From: CALGLS01 sp965222105
GTDB taxonomy: Bacteria; Bacteroidota; Bacteroidia; Chitinophagales; Saprospiraceae
DNA length: 64,000 nucleotides
Assembly (NCBI GenBank): GCA_965222105.1
Contig: CBDCTQ010000063.1
Coordinates: forward strand, 1 to 64,000
Reading direction: 5' to 3'
The stretch's first letter is position 1. Every line of letters begins with the position of its first letter. The position numbers and the translations under genes were made by a program. Below, piece after piece: positions 17,605 to 26,856 of this stretch. Below the pieces are notes generated by a model. It was not told the origin of the DNA, searched no databases, and was given only the letters and a program-made list of their open reading frames with translations.

Positions 17605-18657
17605 TTATTTCCAAGGTCCGTTTATAGTTATGTTTATGACTTCATTATTCTGATTGATTCTGTATAAACCACCTGCACCTGCCAACCATAGATTCCCTTT
17701 TTCATCATCCATAATATTCATAATTGAAATTGGAATATTATAGTTTTTGAATGATTCCCCATCAAATTGATATACTCCGTTATCTGTTGTGCTAATCCAT
17801 ACATTGTTTGAATTGTCTATATGAATCTCATACACATCACCATTATTAAAACCTTTTATTTCAGGAAATGAAATAATTTTACCGTTGGTCATTCTGTTGA
17901 TCCCGCCTTTTCCAATCCGCTTCTCGGGATCTGGGTTATCTTTTTCTGCTACTCTTGTTGCAAACCAAATATTCCCTTTTGCGTCAAATTCAATTTCCGT
18001 CACATTATTCGAGTGAAGCCCATCTTTTTTTAGAATATGCGTGTATGATTTACCGTCATATTTACAAGCACCATATCCGTCACGAGCAAACCACATATTC
18101 CCTTCAGAGTCTTCTTTTATTTCAGTAATCCAGTTTTTGGTATCTTCATTAATTGGTGTTTCTATTTGCGGGTAGGGAATTGGGAATGGAGTGAATTTTT
18201 CTCCATCAAATCGATACACACCACCCCAAGTGCCAACCCACATTTCTCCTTTACTGTCAATAAAAAATTGGCTTATCGAATTACTTTGCCAGTCATCTTT
18301 TTCGATACGGTATGTTGTAAACATTCCATCATCATACTTTGCTATTCCTTCTCCTGTATTGAACCAAAAAACACCATCCGAATCTTCTGTTACGCTCGTT
18401 ACCCTGTTTGATGGCAAGCCGTCCTTTTTTGTATAGTATTTTAATTGATTCCCATCATACTTTGCAATTCCTTTTTCAATAGTTCCAAACCATAAATTTC
18501 CTTTGGAATCTTCATAAGCACTTGTAACATATTGTCCGATTTGTGAAGCGTTGTTCTGTATGGTTGGATTTTCGATTTCGACAGCTTTAGCTTTCTTTTC
18601 CTGTGAGTTACAAGAAGTTGTCAATATGGATAGCATTAATAATATTGTCAGTTTCAT
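17605..18657 (-). CDS. Two-component-regulator-type beta-propeller lipoprotein
   Basis: A 350-residue secreted lipoprotein from the ATG at 18657 (signal MKLTILLMLSILTTSC). It is a string of about seven propeller blades, each with ...EDSKGNLWFGT...GIAKYDG patterns (Reg_prop repeats), as in the periplasmic sensors of hybrid two-component systems, but with no kinase or membrane part. An upstream frame reads through the A-element end and is not likely translated. Gene-specific complementary arms flank it: ATACAGTGTTGTGCAGTC near 17582-17599 after the stop and GACGCACAACACT at 18675 before the start, as in integron cassettes. Confidence 0.82.
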   Translation of the reverse strand: MKLTILLMLSILTTSCNSQEKKAKAVEIENPTIQNNASQIGQYVTSAYEDSKGNLWFGTIEKGIAKYDGNQLKYYTKKDGLPSNRVTSVTEDSDGVFWFNTGEGIAKYDDGMFTTYRIEKDDWQSNSISQFFIDSKGEMWVGTWGGVYRFDGEKFTPFPIPYPQIETPINEDTKNWITEIKEDSEGNMWFARDGYGACKYDGKSYTHILKKDGLHSNNVTEIEFDAKGNIWFATRVAEKDNPDPEKRIGKGGINRMTNGKIISFPEIKGFNNGDVYEIHIDNSNNVWISTTDNGVYQFDGESFKNYNIPISIMNIMDDEKGNLWLAGAGGLYRINQNNEVINITINGPWK

Positions 18658-18681
18658 TTTTTTTTTCTTTTTATGACGCAC

Positions 18682-19032
18682 AACACTAAGGAAAGTATAT
18701 GTCACCCACGAAGCAGTCAAACGCTAAACCACCCTGTCACAGGTGACATATGACATATACATTTAGCGCGCTACGCTCGTGAATCTTCGATTTCAGTTGA
18801 ACACTCACGCCCTCAGCAGGCGGTTTTACAAACGATCCAGAGATTTTTCCCCTAAAGGTATTTTCCTTTTACGGGGTCAGGTAGGAAAAGCAAACCACTT
18901 TCAGTAAAATTCTGTTGTCATTCCTATGTCGAACCCGCGCCGGGCACGTTTGAGCAGGAAAGGTAACGATTTTTTGTCATATCCCTAAAATAGTTGCCGG
19001 AAGCAAGCCGGGTTAGTAACAGTATTGTTAAG
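18682..19032 (-). repeat. A element, copy 2, fused to intron 5' half
   Basis: Same repeat as at 14846 and 23316, with the terminal CCTTAGTGTT next to the cassette-specific GTGCGTC. Compared with copy 3 it has an extra segment between the hairpin arms (a TTTAGCGCGCTACGCTC palindrome near 18760). At its upstream border (about 19032) it is fused to the 5' half of the group II intron, showing that the two repeat types recombine or share a site. Confidence 0.65.
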
Positions 19033-19440
19033 CAACAGGAAACAAGGTTAGTCTTTTCCGCCGATCCAAATGCCTGTCCCGATTTCATATCGGGGCAACG
19101 AGGCTTACGATGATTCATCCCGCAGTATTGCGGGATTACGCATACCATTCATTCCGCTTCCTCCTACCGCAAAAGACTAGCAGCTTTCGCTTTGACCTCA
19201 CGGTTGCCGCTTAGCTTTTATGTTCTTCGGGCTTAGCACCTCACCATTGCTAGTGACTCACCCCGAAGTAGGAAACTGATGGTAGCTTGCCGACCCCGAC
19301 ATTCGCCGGGGCAAGCTCTTTGGTGGGCCTGCCGACCTCTGGTGGGCACATCAGGTTAAATCCATCTTTGAATAACTCATGTAAGCGTGTTGTTACTCCG
19401 ATGGTTTAACAGTATTTAAAAGCGACTTTTCACGTCGCAC
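19033..19440 (-). ncRNA. Group II intron, 5' half only
   Basis: Starts at 19440 with the conserved intron 5' end GTGCGACGTGAAAAGTCGC on the minus strand and shares the domain I sequence of the longer copies. It ends in the A element without any domain V. Two small palindromic insertions (GCCCCGGCGAATGTCGGGG near 19300 and CCCGCAATACTGCGGG near 19130) are absent from the copy at 28460. Confidence 0.7.
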
Positions 19441-19469
19441 CGTATACGCATTATTCGCTTCAGTTTTTC

Positions 19470-20789
19470 TTACTTAGCCCTTTCTTTAAACCAACTTCCC
19501 ATGATTGATACATATCCATATGCCATCCGGCGCCAGTCCTCATCAGGTAAATTATTTAATGATAATCCATGACCAGCGTTTGGAAAAAGATGCAATTCAA
19601 AATTTGTATTTCCGGCATCTTCCAGTGAAGCTCTTATTAATTTATTACTCAATGTAGTAGGTACGTTATTGTCATCTTTTCCCGAGAAAGAAGCAACAGG
19701 TACTGTAATTTCCTTCCACCATACAAGTGGGTCTTCAAACATGGCCTTTGACCAAAACTCAAGGTCAGCTTCTTCCGGAACACCTTCATAAGCAAACATG
19801 AGATTTTGAAACATCCTATTGTTTTTCAAATCAAATGTTGGATCATTAATCATTTCAATGGCTACTTTTCTTAATTCTTGGTCATTCGTCCTGTAAAACT
19901 CATACAATGCTCTCAGTGCTTTTTTTGCAAACATTTTAGTTTCTTCAGTCTCGATTCTCGTCGTCATCGAATAGATATTTTGTTCTGCAACAGAAATACC
20001 TGGAGTAGCCACTGCAAGAACAAATGCAATTTTTGAATCTAAATATGCGGCTTTCGGAGCTATCCATGCGCCTTGACTGCTTCCGCCAATCCCAACATTT
20101 TCTCCATTAATATCAGGATGCTTGCGCATCAGTTCTATCATGCCCAATGCATCTTTTGTAAGTCTGCTTAAATTTGCCCAACCCTCTCCAGTAGATTCAC
20201 CCGCTCCTCTTTTGTCATAAATAAGAACCGCTAATCCGTTTTCGACTGCTAAATGCGCTTTGGCAATGTATGCTCCTGTAATTCTAGTGTCAGGACCCGA
20301 ACCATGAGTTAATACCATCCCGTTATAAGGAGGATCGCTATTCGGAAGAATAATCGTTCCTTTCAAAGTATTCCCATCATCTGTCTTTAAGGTTACATCC
20401 TCTCTCTCGAATAAACCGTGTTCTTTACTTATCATATGCAGGGTACCTGTCGCGTCTCGCCATTCACTCCAGGTTATATTCATAACTCCTCCTTTTAAGT
20501 TTGCCTTGAAATGAGCCCCTATCCATAAAACATTAAATTCTATTTCATTTTTAGAAATTTGTAAATCATTCGTCGCCAACCTAAACATTCCCCAATCAGC
20601 AAATGATATTCTAACCTCTGGGAGCTTTGCATCCTCTTGTGTTCCTATATGTAATTTGACGTTCCATTCATAGCCCTTGCTATTGAGTACACCTAACCAA
20701 GTCCCCTCAAATTGACTTTGGCTAAATAAATAATTACTGCAACAAAAGCAGGCAACTATACAACAGAATAATTGAACTTTATTTTTCAT
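19470..20789 (-). CDS. Secreted alpha/beta hydrolase
   Basis: A 439-residue protein with a signal peptide (KNKVQLFCCIVACFCCSNYLFSQ). An N-terminal beta domain (about 25-125) precedes an alpha/beta-hydrolase fold: oxyanion region THGSGPDTR near 160, nucleophile elbow GGSSQGAW near 233, acid in SGKDDNNVP near 375 and His in PNAGHGLSLNN near 410. Probably an esterase; the substrate is unknown. It resembles in layout the chromosomal hydrolase at 43710. It is a single-gene cassette flanked by complementary arms (19442-19461 and 20810-20829, 15 of 20 matching). Confidence 0.88.
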   Translation of the reverse strand: MKNKVQLFCCIVACFCCSNYLFSQSQFEGTWLGVLNSKGYEWNVKLHIGTQEDAKLPEVRISFADWGMFRLATNDLQISKNEIEFNVLWIGAHFKANLKGGVMNITWSEWRDATGTLHMISKEHGLFEREDVTLKTDDGNTLKGTIILPNSDPPYNGMVLTHGSGPDTRITGAYIAKAHLAVENGLAVLIYDKRGAGESTGEGWANLSRLTKDALGMIELMRKHPDINGENVGIGGSSQGAWIAPKAAYLDSKIAFVLAVATPGISVAEQNIYSMTTRIETEETKMFAKKALRALYEFYRTNDQELRKVAIEMINDPTFDLKNNRMFQNLMFAYEGVPEEADLEFWSKAMFEDPLVWWKEITVPVASFSGKDDNNVPTTLSNKLIRASLEDAGNTNFELHLFPNAGHGLSLNNLPDEDWRRMAYGYVSIMGSWFKERAK

Positions 20790-20860
20790 AATTTTTGAAT
20801 TTTCTAATTGAAGCGAACGGCTCGTATACCTGATGTGCCGTCCCGCATGGGCGGCATAGG

Positions 20861-22091
20861 GTCGGGTAGGTCGGGAGGGTTACCCCTCCTTTCCCCCCTC
20901 AGAACAGACCATACTAGTTTCCCAGTAATCTGCTCAAGCACTCATAACGGTTATGATCACCGCACCGAGTATTGTAAGCTACTCGATTTTACGATAATAG
21001 ATGTCAAAATGACTACCATCAGCCCGGTTTAAAAGCATCAACCTTACATTTGCCCCGGTTATACTAATGATTCTGTTGGCACAGCCAATCAGTTATTCAT
21101 GGGTTGAAATAACTCCTGGCTTCCACTGCTCTGACCCAGATAAAGTCATTCGTACATCGTTTTCGTAATTGAGCACCTGCCGGAAGTTGGCTCGGCTTTC
21201 GCCGGGAGTAATGTTGATTGATTTTGTTTTACCCCAATGATCAATCTCAACTCCCCTGCCGGCCGACAGGCGGGTATCCCTGTCATTACAACAGGGCATC
21301 TATCTGGCTATGCCGCTAGACAGGTTCGCTTTTTCCAGCATCCCTGACTGCTCCCGATATGAATCGGGACGGGCTGTCAGGCAGGCCTTACCTGCACCGC
21401 CATCGTAGGGAATTACTTCCTTCCTACTCCTTAAAAAAAGGAGAACGATACAGGCTTACCGTGTTTCGCTTTTAATACCGAATGGGTTAGCGTCCACCTT
21501 TACCCCGAGGGAATTTTCATTCCGACTAATGCCGGAAAGCAGCTACGTGTCATGAGTAAACGAACTTGACAAAGCATCCCACCCGTTCCGGTTCACTCAC
21601 TTGAAGGTCTCCCAGACCTTCACCCTTCGGGAACGTTCGCTCATCCCTTGTCGTTTTTGACTACGGCGGTTATGCTCCCCATACAACAGGAAACAATGTT
21701 AGTCTTTTCCGCCGCTCCAAATGCCTGTCCCGATTTCATATCGGGGCAACGAGGCTTAAAGTGATTCATCCCACAGTATTGCGGGATTATGCATACCATT
21801 CATTCCGCTTCCTCCTACCGCAAAAGACTAGCAGCTTTCGCTTTGACCTCACGGTCGCCACTTAGCTTTGTTGTCCTTCGGGCTTAGCACCCCACCATTG
21901 CTAGTGACGCACCCCGAAGTAGGAAACTGATGGTAGCCTGCCGACCTCTGGTGGGCCTGCCGACCCCGACATTCGCCGGGGCAAGCTCTATGGTGGGCAC
22001 ATCAGGTTAAATCCATTAATATACAACTCATGTAAAATTGTTGTTCTTCCGATGGTTTAACAGTATTATAAAGCGACTTCTCACGTCGCAC
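20861..22091 (-). ncRNA. Group II intron without reverse-transcriptase gene, copy 2
   Basis: The minus strand runs from GTGCGACGTGAGAAGTCGC (5' end at 22091) to a 34-nt domain V at 20902-20935. Domain V has lower stem GAGCAGA/TCTGTTC, a GAAA tetraloop and the AGC triad, and is followed by GAGGGGGG and a short domain VI. About 1.23 kb. No reverse transcriptase is present; only short frames remain where it would lie. The exons are the end of the preceding cassette (GTATGTCG) and the start region of the next. The class C-like features and junction position suggest an attC-targeting intron. It carries a CCTGCCGGCCGACAGGCGGG palindrome at 21255. Confidence 0.8.
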
Positions 22092-22122
22092 CGACATACA
22101 CTTTATTAGCTACAGTTTAAGT

Positions 22123-23295
22123 TTAATTCTCTTCAATAAAATATTCTTCCTCTAAAACTAAATTAATTGCTTTCAAAATATCACTACTTGAGTTATTATC
22201 ATTTTGATTGGTAAGTGCAATTATACCAAAATCAAACTTTGGCATAATAAACGTCCAACAATTTGCTCCATATGAACCGCCATGATGTCCCCAATAAGTG
22301 CCATTTTCTTTATCATTTGGTGTAACATACCATAAATACGACGTATAATCTTTTCTGCCAATTTTAAACATTGGTGAATGACTTTTGACAATAATCGCGT
22401 TTGTAGAATCTAGTTGGTGCTTGATGTATTTAACAAAATCAGGAACTGTAGTTTTTATATTTCTGTCAAGTTTCACATTCGGGTTTTCAGCCAGCACTCC
22501 ATTCTTATATCCTATTGTGTAGTATTCTTTTTCTGTTTCTTTTAATGTTATCCTAGTATTGTTCATTCCAAATTTGTCCCAAATTTTTTCCTTAAGTATA
22601 GATTCATATGACCTATTATAAACTCTCTCTAAAATAGAGGCAAGTACCATATTAATAGCCACATTAGAATAACTATATTTTGTACCAGGAATGGTGTCAA
22701 TATTCAATTTTTTTAAATCACGCAAAAAATCACTTTGTGAATACTCTCCTACCAGTTTTGCCATTTCTTTCATTATAATTTCAGTTTCCTCCAAATTATT
22801 TAAGCTGTCTAGTTCAATGGGCAATGACCTCCTAAAACCACTAGTGTGATTAATTAGGTGTCTAATCCTTATGGGCTGTTTAGCATATTCTAAATTTGAA
22901 TAATCGCCTTTAAAATATTTTCTTATATCGTCTTCCAAGGTTAATTTTCCCTCATCTTCGGCATGAACAACTAATAGACCTGCAAAAGTTTTACTTACTG
23001 ATCCTATAGGATAAATTGTTTTGTTTGAAGGAGGAACTTTAGTGCCTTTTTCTAATTCTCCTGAATGTGCATAGTAAAACCTGCCCTTCTTGAATATACC
23101 TATAGATATTGACTCTAAATCTGTAGAATCGACAATTTTATTACTTATTTGGTGTAAAATATTGAATCCTAATGAATCTCCTTTGGGGATTTGAATAGTA
23201 CTTTTTTTATTTTGAACGGTACTTTTATTTCCTTCTTTACAAGAAAAAAACAACATAAGAATTAAAAAACTAAATATTAGAGTTTGTCTAATCAT
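22123..23295 (-). CDS. Serine beta-lactamase-fold hydrolase, lipoprotein
   Basis: A 390-residue class C beta-lactamase/esterase-type protein from the ATG at 23295 with a lipoprotein signal (IRQTLIFSFLILMLFFSC). Catalytic SVSKTFAG (SxxK) near residue 78, YSYSNVAIN (YxN) near 168, and HHGGSYGAN near 350. Such enzymes often cleave peptides or esters rather than beta-lactams. An in-frame upstream extension translates the A-element end and is unlikely. The flanking arms are very clear: 22093-22114 and 23310-23338 (TGTAGCTAA ... TATGTC against its complement). Confidence 0.88.
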   Translation of the reverse strand: MIRQTLIFSFLILMLFFSCKEGNKSTVQNKKSTIQIPKGDSLGFNILHQISNKIVDSTDLESISIGIFKKGRFYYAHSGELEKGTKVPPSNKTIYPIGSVSKTFAGLLVVHAEDEGKLTLEDDIRKYFKGDYSNLEYAKQPIRIRHLINHTSGFRRSLPIELDSLNNLEETEIIMKEMAKLVGEYSQSDFLRDLKKLNIDTIPGTKYSYSNVAINMVLASILERVYNRSYESILKEKIWDKFGMNNTRITLKETEKEYYTIGYKNGVLAENPNVKLDRNIKTTVPDFVKYIKHQLDSTNAIIVKSHSPMFKIGRKDYTSYLWYVTPNDKENGTYWGHHGGSYGANCWTFIMPKFDFGIIALTNQNDNNSSSDILKAINLVLEEEYFIEEN

Positions 23296-23315
23296 AAGTC
23301 TTTGTTTATTGTAGC

Positions 23316-23654
23316 TAACACTAAGGAAAGTATATGTCACCCACGAAGCAGCTAAGAGCAAAACCACCCTGTCACAGGTGACATATACTTTCCAGTTGAA
23401 CAACCATGCCTCCGGCACGCGGTTTCACTATGGATTCGGACATTCTCCCCCTAAAGGTATTTTCCTTTTACGGGATCAGGTAGGAAATGCAAACCACTTT
23501 CAGTTAAGTTCTGTTGTCCTTCCCATGTCGAACCTGCGCCGGGCACGTTTGAGCAGGAAAGGTAACGATTTTTTGTCATATCTCCAAAATAGTTGTTGGA
23601 AATAGAGCGGGTTTGTAATAGTATTGTTGCATGTTCGGATTACCAAACAGAACT
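23316..23654 (-). repeat. A element, copy 3
   Basis: The cleanest copy. The terminal hairpin has perfect arms GGAAAGTATATGTCACC around a ~35-base loop, followed by CCTTAGTGTTAGCT at the cassette start. The L-type arm (GACATATACTTT) also complements the AAAGTGTATGTC at the far end of the same cassette (22093-22104), which is how attC arms behave. Confidence 0.7.
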
Positions 23655-23690
23655 GTATATTCAGGTGAAAGAATGTCATTATATTTGAGG

Positions 23691-24332
23691 TCAATCCCAA
23701 AACTTGTCTGGATTGATAAAGAAAACGGTATCAATGAAATAGAGCAGACCATTAGCCGTCAAAACGTTTTCATCGTGTAAATCTTCTATAATTAATCCGA
23801 GATGCTCACTTTCATAGTCATACCGCCTCTTATTTATAAACCCGTTGGCTGTCATAAAATCTTTGACTTTTTTCAAATCGGTCATGCTATCTGCCTTTAT
23901 ATAGGATTGTTGTACTACGGAATACAAAATGTCATTAGATTGATAAAAGCCCAATAGTTGATAAGCGGTATCAGCAAAAAAGTAGTTGTGCAAAAGCAGA
24001 TTGTAAAAATAATCTTCCCATGAAGCATAATATATGGCATCATTTAGCTTGATAACATATTTCGCTCCCGTGATATATACTTTCTGTTCTGCACCTTTTG
24101 CAATAAAATTTTCCTCTGGAATATCTTCTAATATCAGATTATTAGATTTCGCAAAATCAATCAACTTCTCTGTTTCTTGTGCTTTGTTTTGGTGTTTTTC
24201 TTCAGCCATTGGACTTGCTCTCTTGCCGCTTCTAAGGTAACGGGCAACTGTCTGGATAAGTGCATCATAGCTTGCGCCGCTCTTTCCTGAAATGAGATTT
24301 TGTAATTCATATTTTATCTGTTTTATATTCAT
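23691..24332 (-). CDS. Protein kinase-like protein of the polyvalent (Kinase-PolyVal) type
   Basis: A 213-residue protein. After a helical N-terminus (1-70) it shows a compact kinase-like fold: GAEQKVYITGAKYVIKLND (glycine loop and Lys strand), YYASWEDYFYNLLLHNYFF, YQLLGFY, VVQQSYIK (hinge), and a catalytic LIIEDLHDENVLT...LYFIDTVFF. In this the HDEN replaces HRDxxxxN and IDT the DFG region. This matches my memory of kinases found in polyvalent proteins of phages and conjugative elements, where the N-terminal MuF-like or primase domains are absent here. Function inferred only. Single-gene cassette in the array. Confidence 0.6.
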   Translation of the reverse strand: MNIKQIKYELQNLISGKSGASYDALIQTVARYLRSGKRASPMAEEKHQNKAQETEKLIDFAKSNNLILEDIPEENFIAKGAEQKVYITGAKYVIKLNDAIYYASWEDYFYNLLLHNYFFADTAYQLLGFYQSNDILYSVVQQSYIKADSMTDLKKVKDFMTANGFINKRRYDYESEHLGLIIEDLHDENVLTANGLLYFIDTVFFINPDKFWD

Positions 24333-24432
24333 TCTGATATTGTAATTCTAAGTATTTTTCCAAGCATAAAAAATGTAATTTCCATTTTTTATTCGGGTTT
24401 TTCAGCTATTTTGCTTTATTTTTTTTGGTAAA

Positions 24433-24542
24433 GCCTAACACTAAGGAGTGTCTATGTCACCCACGAAGCACTCAAACTGAAGCGTACCCTGTCACAGGTG
24501 ACATATACAGCTGCTGTGCTGATCCCGATAGCTATCGCATTG
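24433..24542 (-). repeat. A element, copy 4, truncated by IS4-like relic
   Basis: Contains a perfect attC-type core GCCTAAC at 24433-24439 next to the start of the kinase cassette, then the same hairpin as the other copies. It is cut at 24542 by the insertion element. Beyond the insertion the sequence continues as group II intron 5' half. Confidence 0.65.
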
Positions 24543-25502
24543 GGGTGAACCTTATTTTCTAGTTTTCGAATAGTTCATTGACAATCAGGGTATTACATTA
24601 GTAAAATTGGCATAAAAAAAGCTGTTCAGATGTTGACATAAATTTTCACAAATTTCATCTAAACAGCTACTTATGATAAGTTTGGAACAAATATCGGAAA
24701 AACTGGAATCACTGTCAATATTTGAAATTGCCCAACTGAGTAAATTTACAGCCCGTATTGGTGGTAAAATAACCCCTTTGAATTTTGTTCTTAGTTTTTT
24801 TGCCTCCATACAGACCGATAAACACAGCCTGACCAGCTGGACAGAAGCATTATCCCTACTGCTGAATCAGACAATTAGTTATAATGCTATGAAAAAGGCA
24901 CAGAACTCTGCACGTGCTGAATTTGCCGAAGCATTACTTGGAGCAGCGCTGAGTAAACAGATTTTAACCACTCATAGAAGTAAGTATCATACTCAATTAC
25001 TTGATGGCTTTAACCGAGTTTATCTAGAGGATAGCACTTGCGTGAGTTTGCCAAAGTCTCTATATGAATTTTTTCCTGGGCCACATAGCAACACAGGTCA
25101 TGCTGCCACGGCCAAGATTCAACTACGAATGGAGTTGAAAAGCGGCACCTACTCCAACATAGCTTTGAAGCATTATCGAAATAATGACCAGAGCTTTTCC
25201 TCTGATATTTTACAGATGCTCCAGCCTGGTGATTTGGTTATTCGTGACCTGGGTTATGCAGTACTGGATGTATTCGAAAAAATTGACAAGTCAAAGGCCT
25301 TCACAAGATTTACTACTCAAAAGGTAAAGTGCTAAGCTTGATGAAATTCGCCAAATTTGTCAAAGAACATATTCAACAATTACTTGTAAACCCTGACCTA
25401 GATTTTTGGATTGACCATCTCGCCTATTTTTGCTGTTACAAAAAGCGAAAGGGCAAACCAAACTTCTGTCAACAGCTCTATTTGCTAATTTAAGGTTCAC
25501 CC
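24543..25502 (+). mobile_element. IS4-like insertion sequence, internally deleted
   Basis: A 960-bp element with inverted ends GGGTGAACCTTA (24543) and TAAGGTTCACCC (to 25502), 12 bp matching. An intact member would be about 1.4 kb; the middle of the transposase C-terminus is missing. The flanks are the A element on one side and intron 5' sequence on the other. No clear target duplication. Confidence 0.7.
24673..25492 (+). pseudogene. IS4-family transposase, defective
   Basis: The first 220 codons (24673-25335) are intact and carry the first catalytic Asp in VYLEDSTCVSLP near 120 and the second in LVIRDLGYAVLDV near 197. The frame then stops. After a deletion and frame change the C-terminal end resumes at 25342 (MKFAKFVKEHIQQLL...QQLYLLI, stop at 25492). 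The segment with the catalytic Glu is lost, so the protein cannot be active. Confidence 0.8.
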
Positions 25503-25630
25503 GTATGCGACATTCGCCGGGGCAGGCTCTCTGGTGGGCACATCAGGTTAAATCCATCTTTGAATAATTCATGTAAGTGTATTGTTATTCAATGGTTTAA
25601 CAGTATTATAAAGCGACTTTCACGTCGCAC
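25503..25630 (-). ncRNA. Group II intron 5' end fragment
   Basis: Only the first ~128 nt of the intron remain, starting at 25630 with GTGCGACGTGAAAGTCGC on the minus strand, ended by the IS4-like element. Its 5' exon is the end of the three-gene cassette. Confidence 0.7.
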
Positions 25631-25656
25631 CGAATACACTTTATTACAGGCAGATT

Positions 25657-26856
25657 TTATTTCATTGAAGATAACATTAATCCAACTGCAGATATTGGTT
25701 TTAAATTATCATATAAGATTCGTGAAACTATTCCAGGCCCTAAGCATATCTCTTTATCATTGTACTTTACAGAAATCGCTTTATTATCAAAAAGAAACAT
25801 TCCATGATTAACTCCATTGTATTCTTTTATTTTTTGAGTTTCCTTTCTGCTTAACCATTTAGCCTCTGCGTCAAACGAATTAAATATACCTATTAATTTA
25901 TAGAAATCAATGCAGATATATATTCTAATTCTATCGAAAATAATATTCATTGTATTCTCTATACCGAATGGCTTTGAAAAAATTGGTTGTACTGTAGGAA
26001 TTGATATTAAATTCACTAAGTTGTTTACGGGATAATTCTTTCCCGATGATAGTTCTATTTTGTCAATATCTGAAAAGGGGATTTCAACTTCATTTAAAAT
26101 GCCATATTTTAAAGTCAAACTGTCTTGATTTATAGAAATAGGTCTCCGTGTCAGCGATTTCGCAAATCCAAAAACTTGAATGGCTGTATAAAAACTTAAT
26201 GTTGTTAGAACCCAAGCGGCTATAATACTCCATCTGGTAAGTAATAAATGAATAGCAATTGTTTCAACGGCAATAATTAAAATGACCGCATAAAAAAGAG
26301 CAGGGGTTCCGCTTTTTTTATGATAAGTAAATTCATTATAACCCGTTTCTCTTGTTTTCCAATTTATGAAACCATAGTAGAAAACCGCAACTTCTGTCGC
26401 AAATGGAAGTACAAGTTTTTTCGGAAGAATTTCATAGCAGGTATTTTTAAGGGTGTTAAAGAAGTCCGGTGTAATACCTTTCAATGTTTTGTATTTTCTA
26501 ATAACATTCCGAACCTTAATTACAACATAAGTCAATATGGAAATTTCAATTACTGGCAAAGCCCAAGTTTTGAAGATTGACAAATATGATTGGCTTTCTT
26601 GAGGTAGAAAATACGAACCGACTAAAAGTCCAATTATCATAACAGGAATAGCCGTAGTATTTGGTATTTCAGATTTTCGTATTAGTAGAAAGTAAACAAG
26701 TGGGACCGTCAAAAGCAGGTCAGCCGTTATTGCAAAGCTCAAAGTATCATTCCCGTTTAGAAATGAAGATTTCATTAGCAAAATTAGAGTCCCTAAAAGT
26801 GCAAGAGGAATTCCAAAATTGATAACACTACGATTTATATATATTATTCTGTTCAT
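25657..26856 (-). CDS. Multi-spanning membrane protein, function unknown
   Basis: A 399-residue protein from the ATG at 26856, which overlaps the stop of the upstream gene by 4 bases (ATGA), so the two are translationally coupled. The N-terminal third has about four to five membrane helices (GIPLALLGTLILLM, LLTVPLVYFLL, VMIIGLLVGSYFL, ALPVIEISILTYV). A second hydrophobic pair lies near 215-255. The C-terminal half (PISINQDSLTLKYGILNEVEIPFSDIDKIEL) resembles a bacterial PH-like domain. Last gene of a three-gene cassette with a Crp-like regulator. Confidence 0.7.
   Translation of the reverse strand: MNRIIYINRSVINFGIPLALLGTLILLMKSSFLNGNDTLSFAITADLLLTVPLVYFLLIRKSEIPNTTAIPVMIIGLLVGSYFLPQESQSYLSIFKTWALPVIEISILTYVVIKVRNVIRKYKTLKGITPDFFNTLKNTCYEILPKKLVLPFATEVAVFYYGFINWKTRETGYNEFTYHKKSGTPALFYAVILIIAVETIAIHLLLTRWSIIAAWVLTTLSFYTAIQVFGFAKSLTRRPISINQDSLTLKYGILNEVEIPFSDIDKIELSSGKNYPVNNLVNLISIPTVQPIFSKPFGIENTMNIIFDRIRIYICIDFYKLIGIFNSFDAEAKWLSRKETQKIKEYNGVNHGMFLFDNKAISVKYNDKEICLGPGIVSRILYDNLKPISAVGLMLSSMK

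Noticed and set aside
18924..19148. Possible small gene in the A element/intron boundary
   Set aside because: Not conserved in frame in the other A copies; one copy has a stop in the shared peptide frame.
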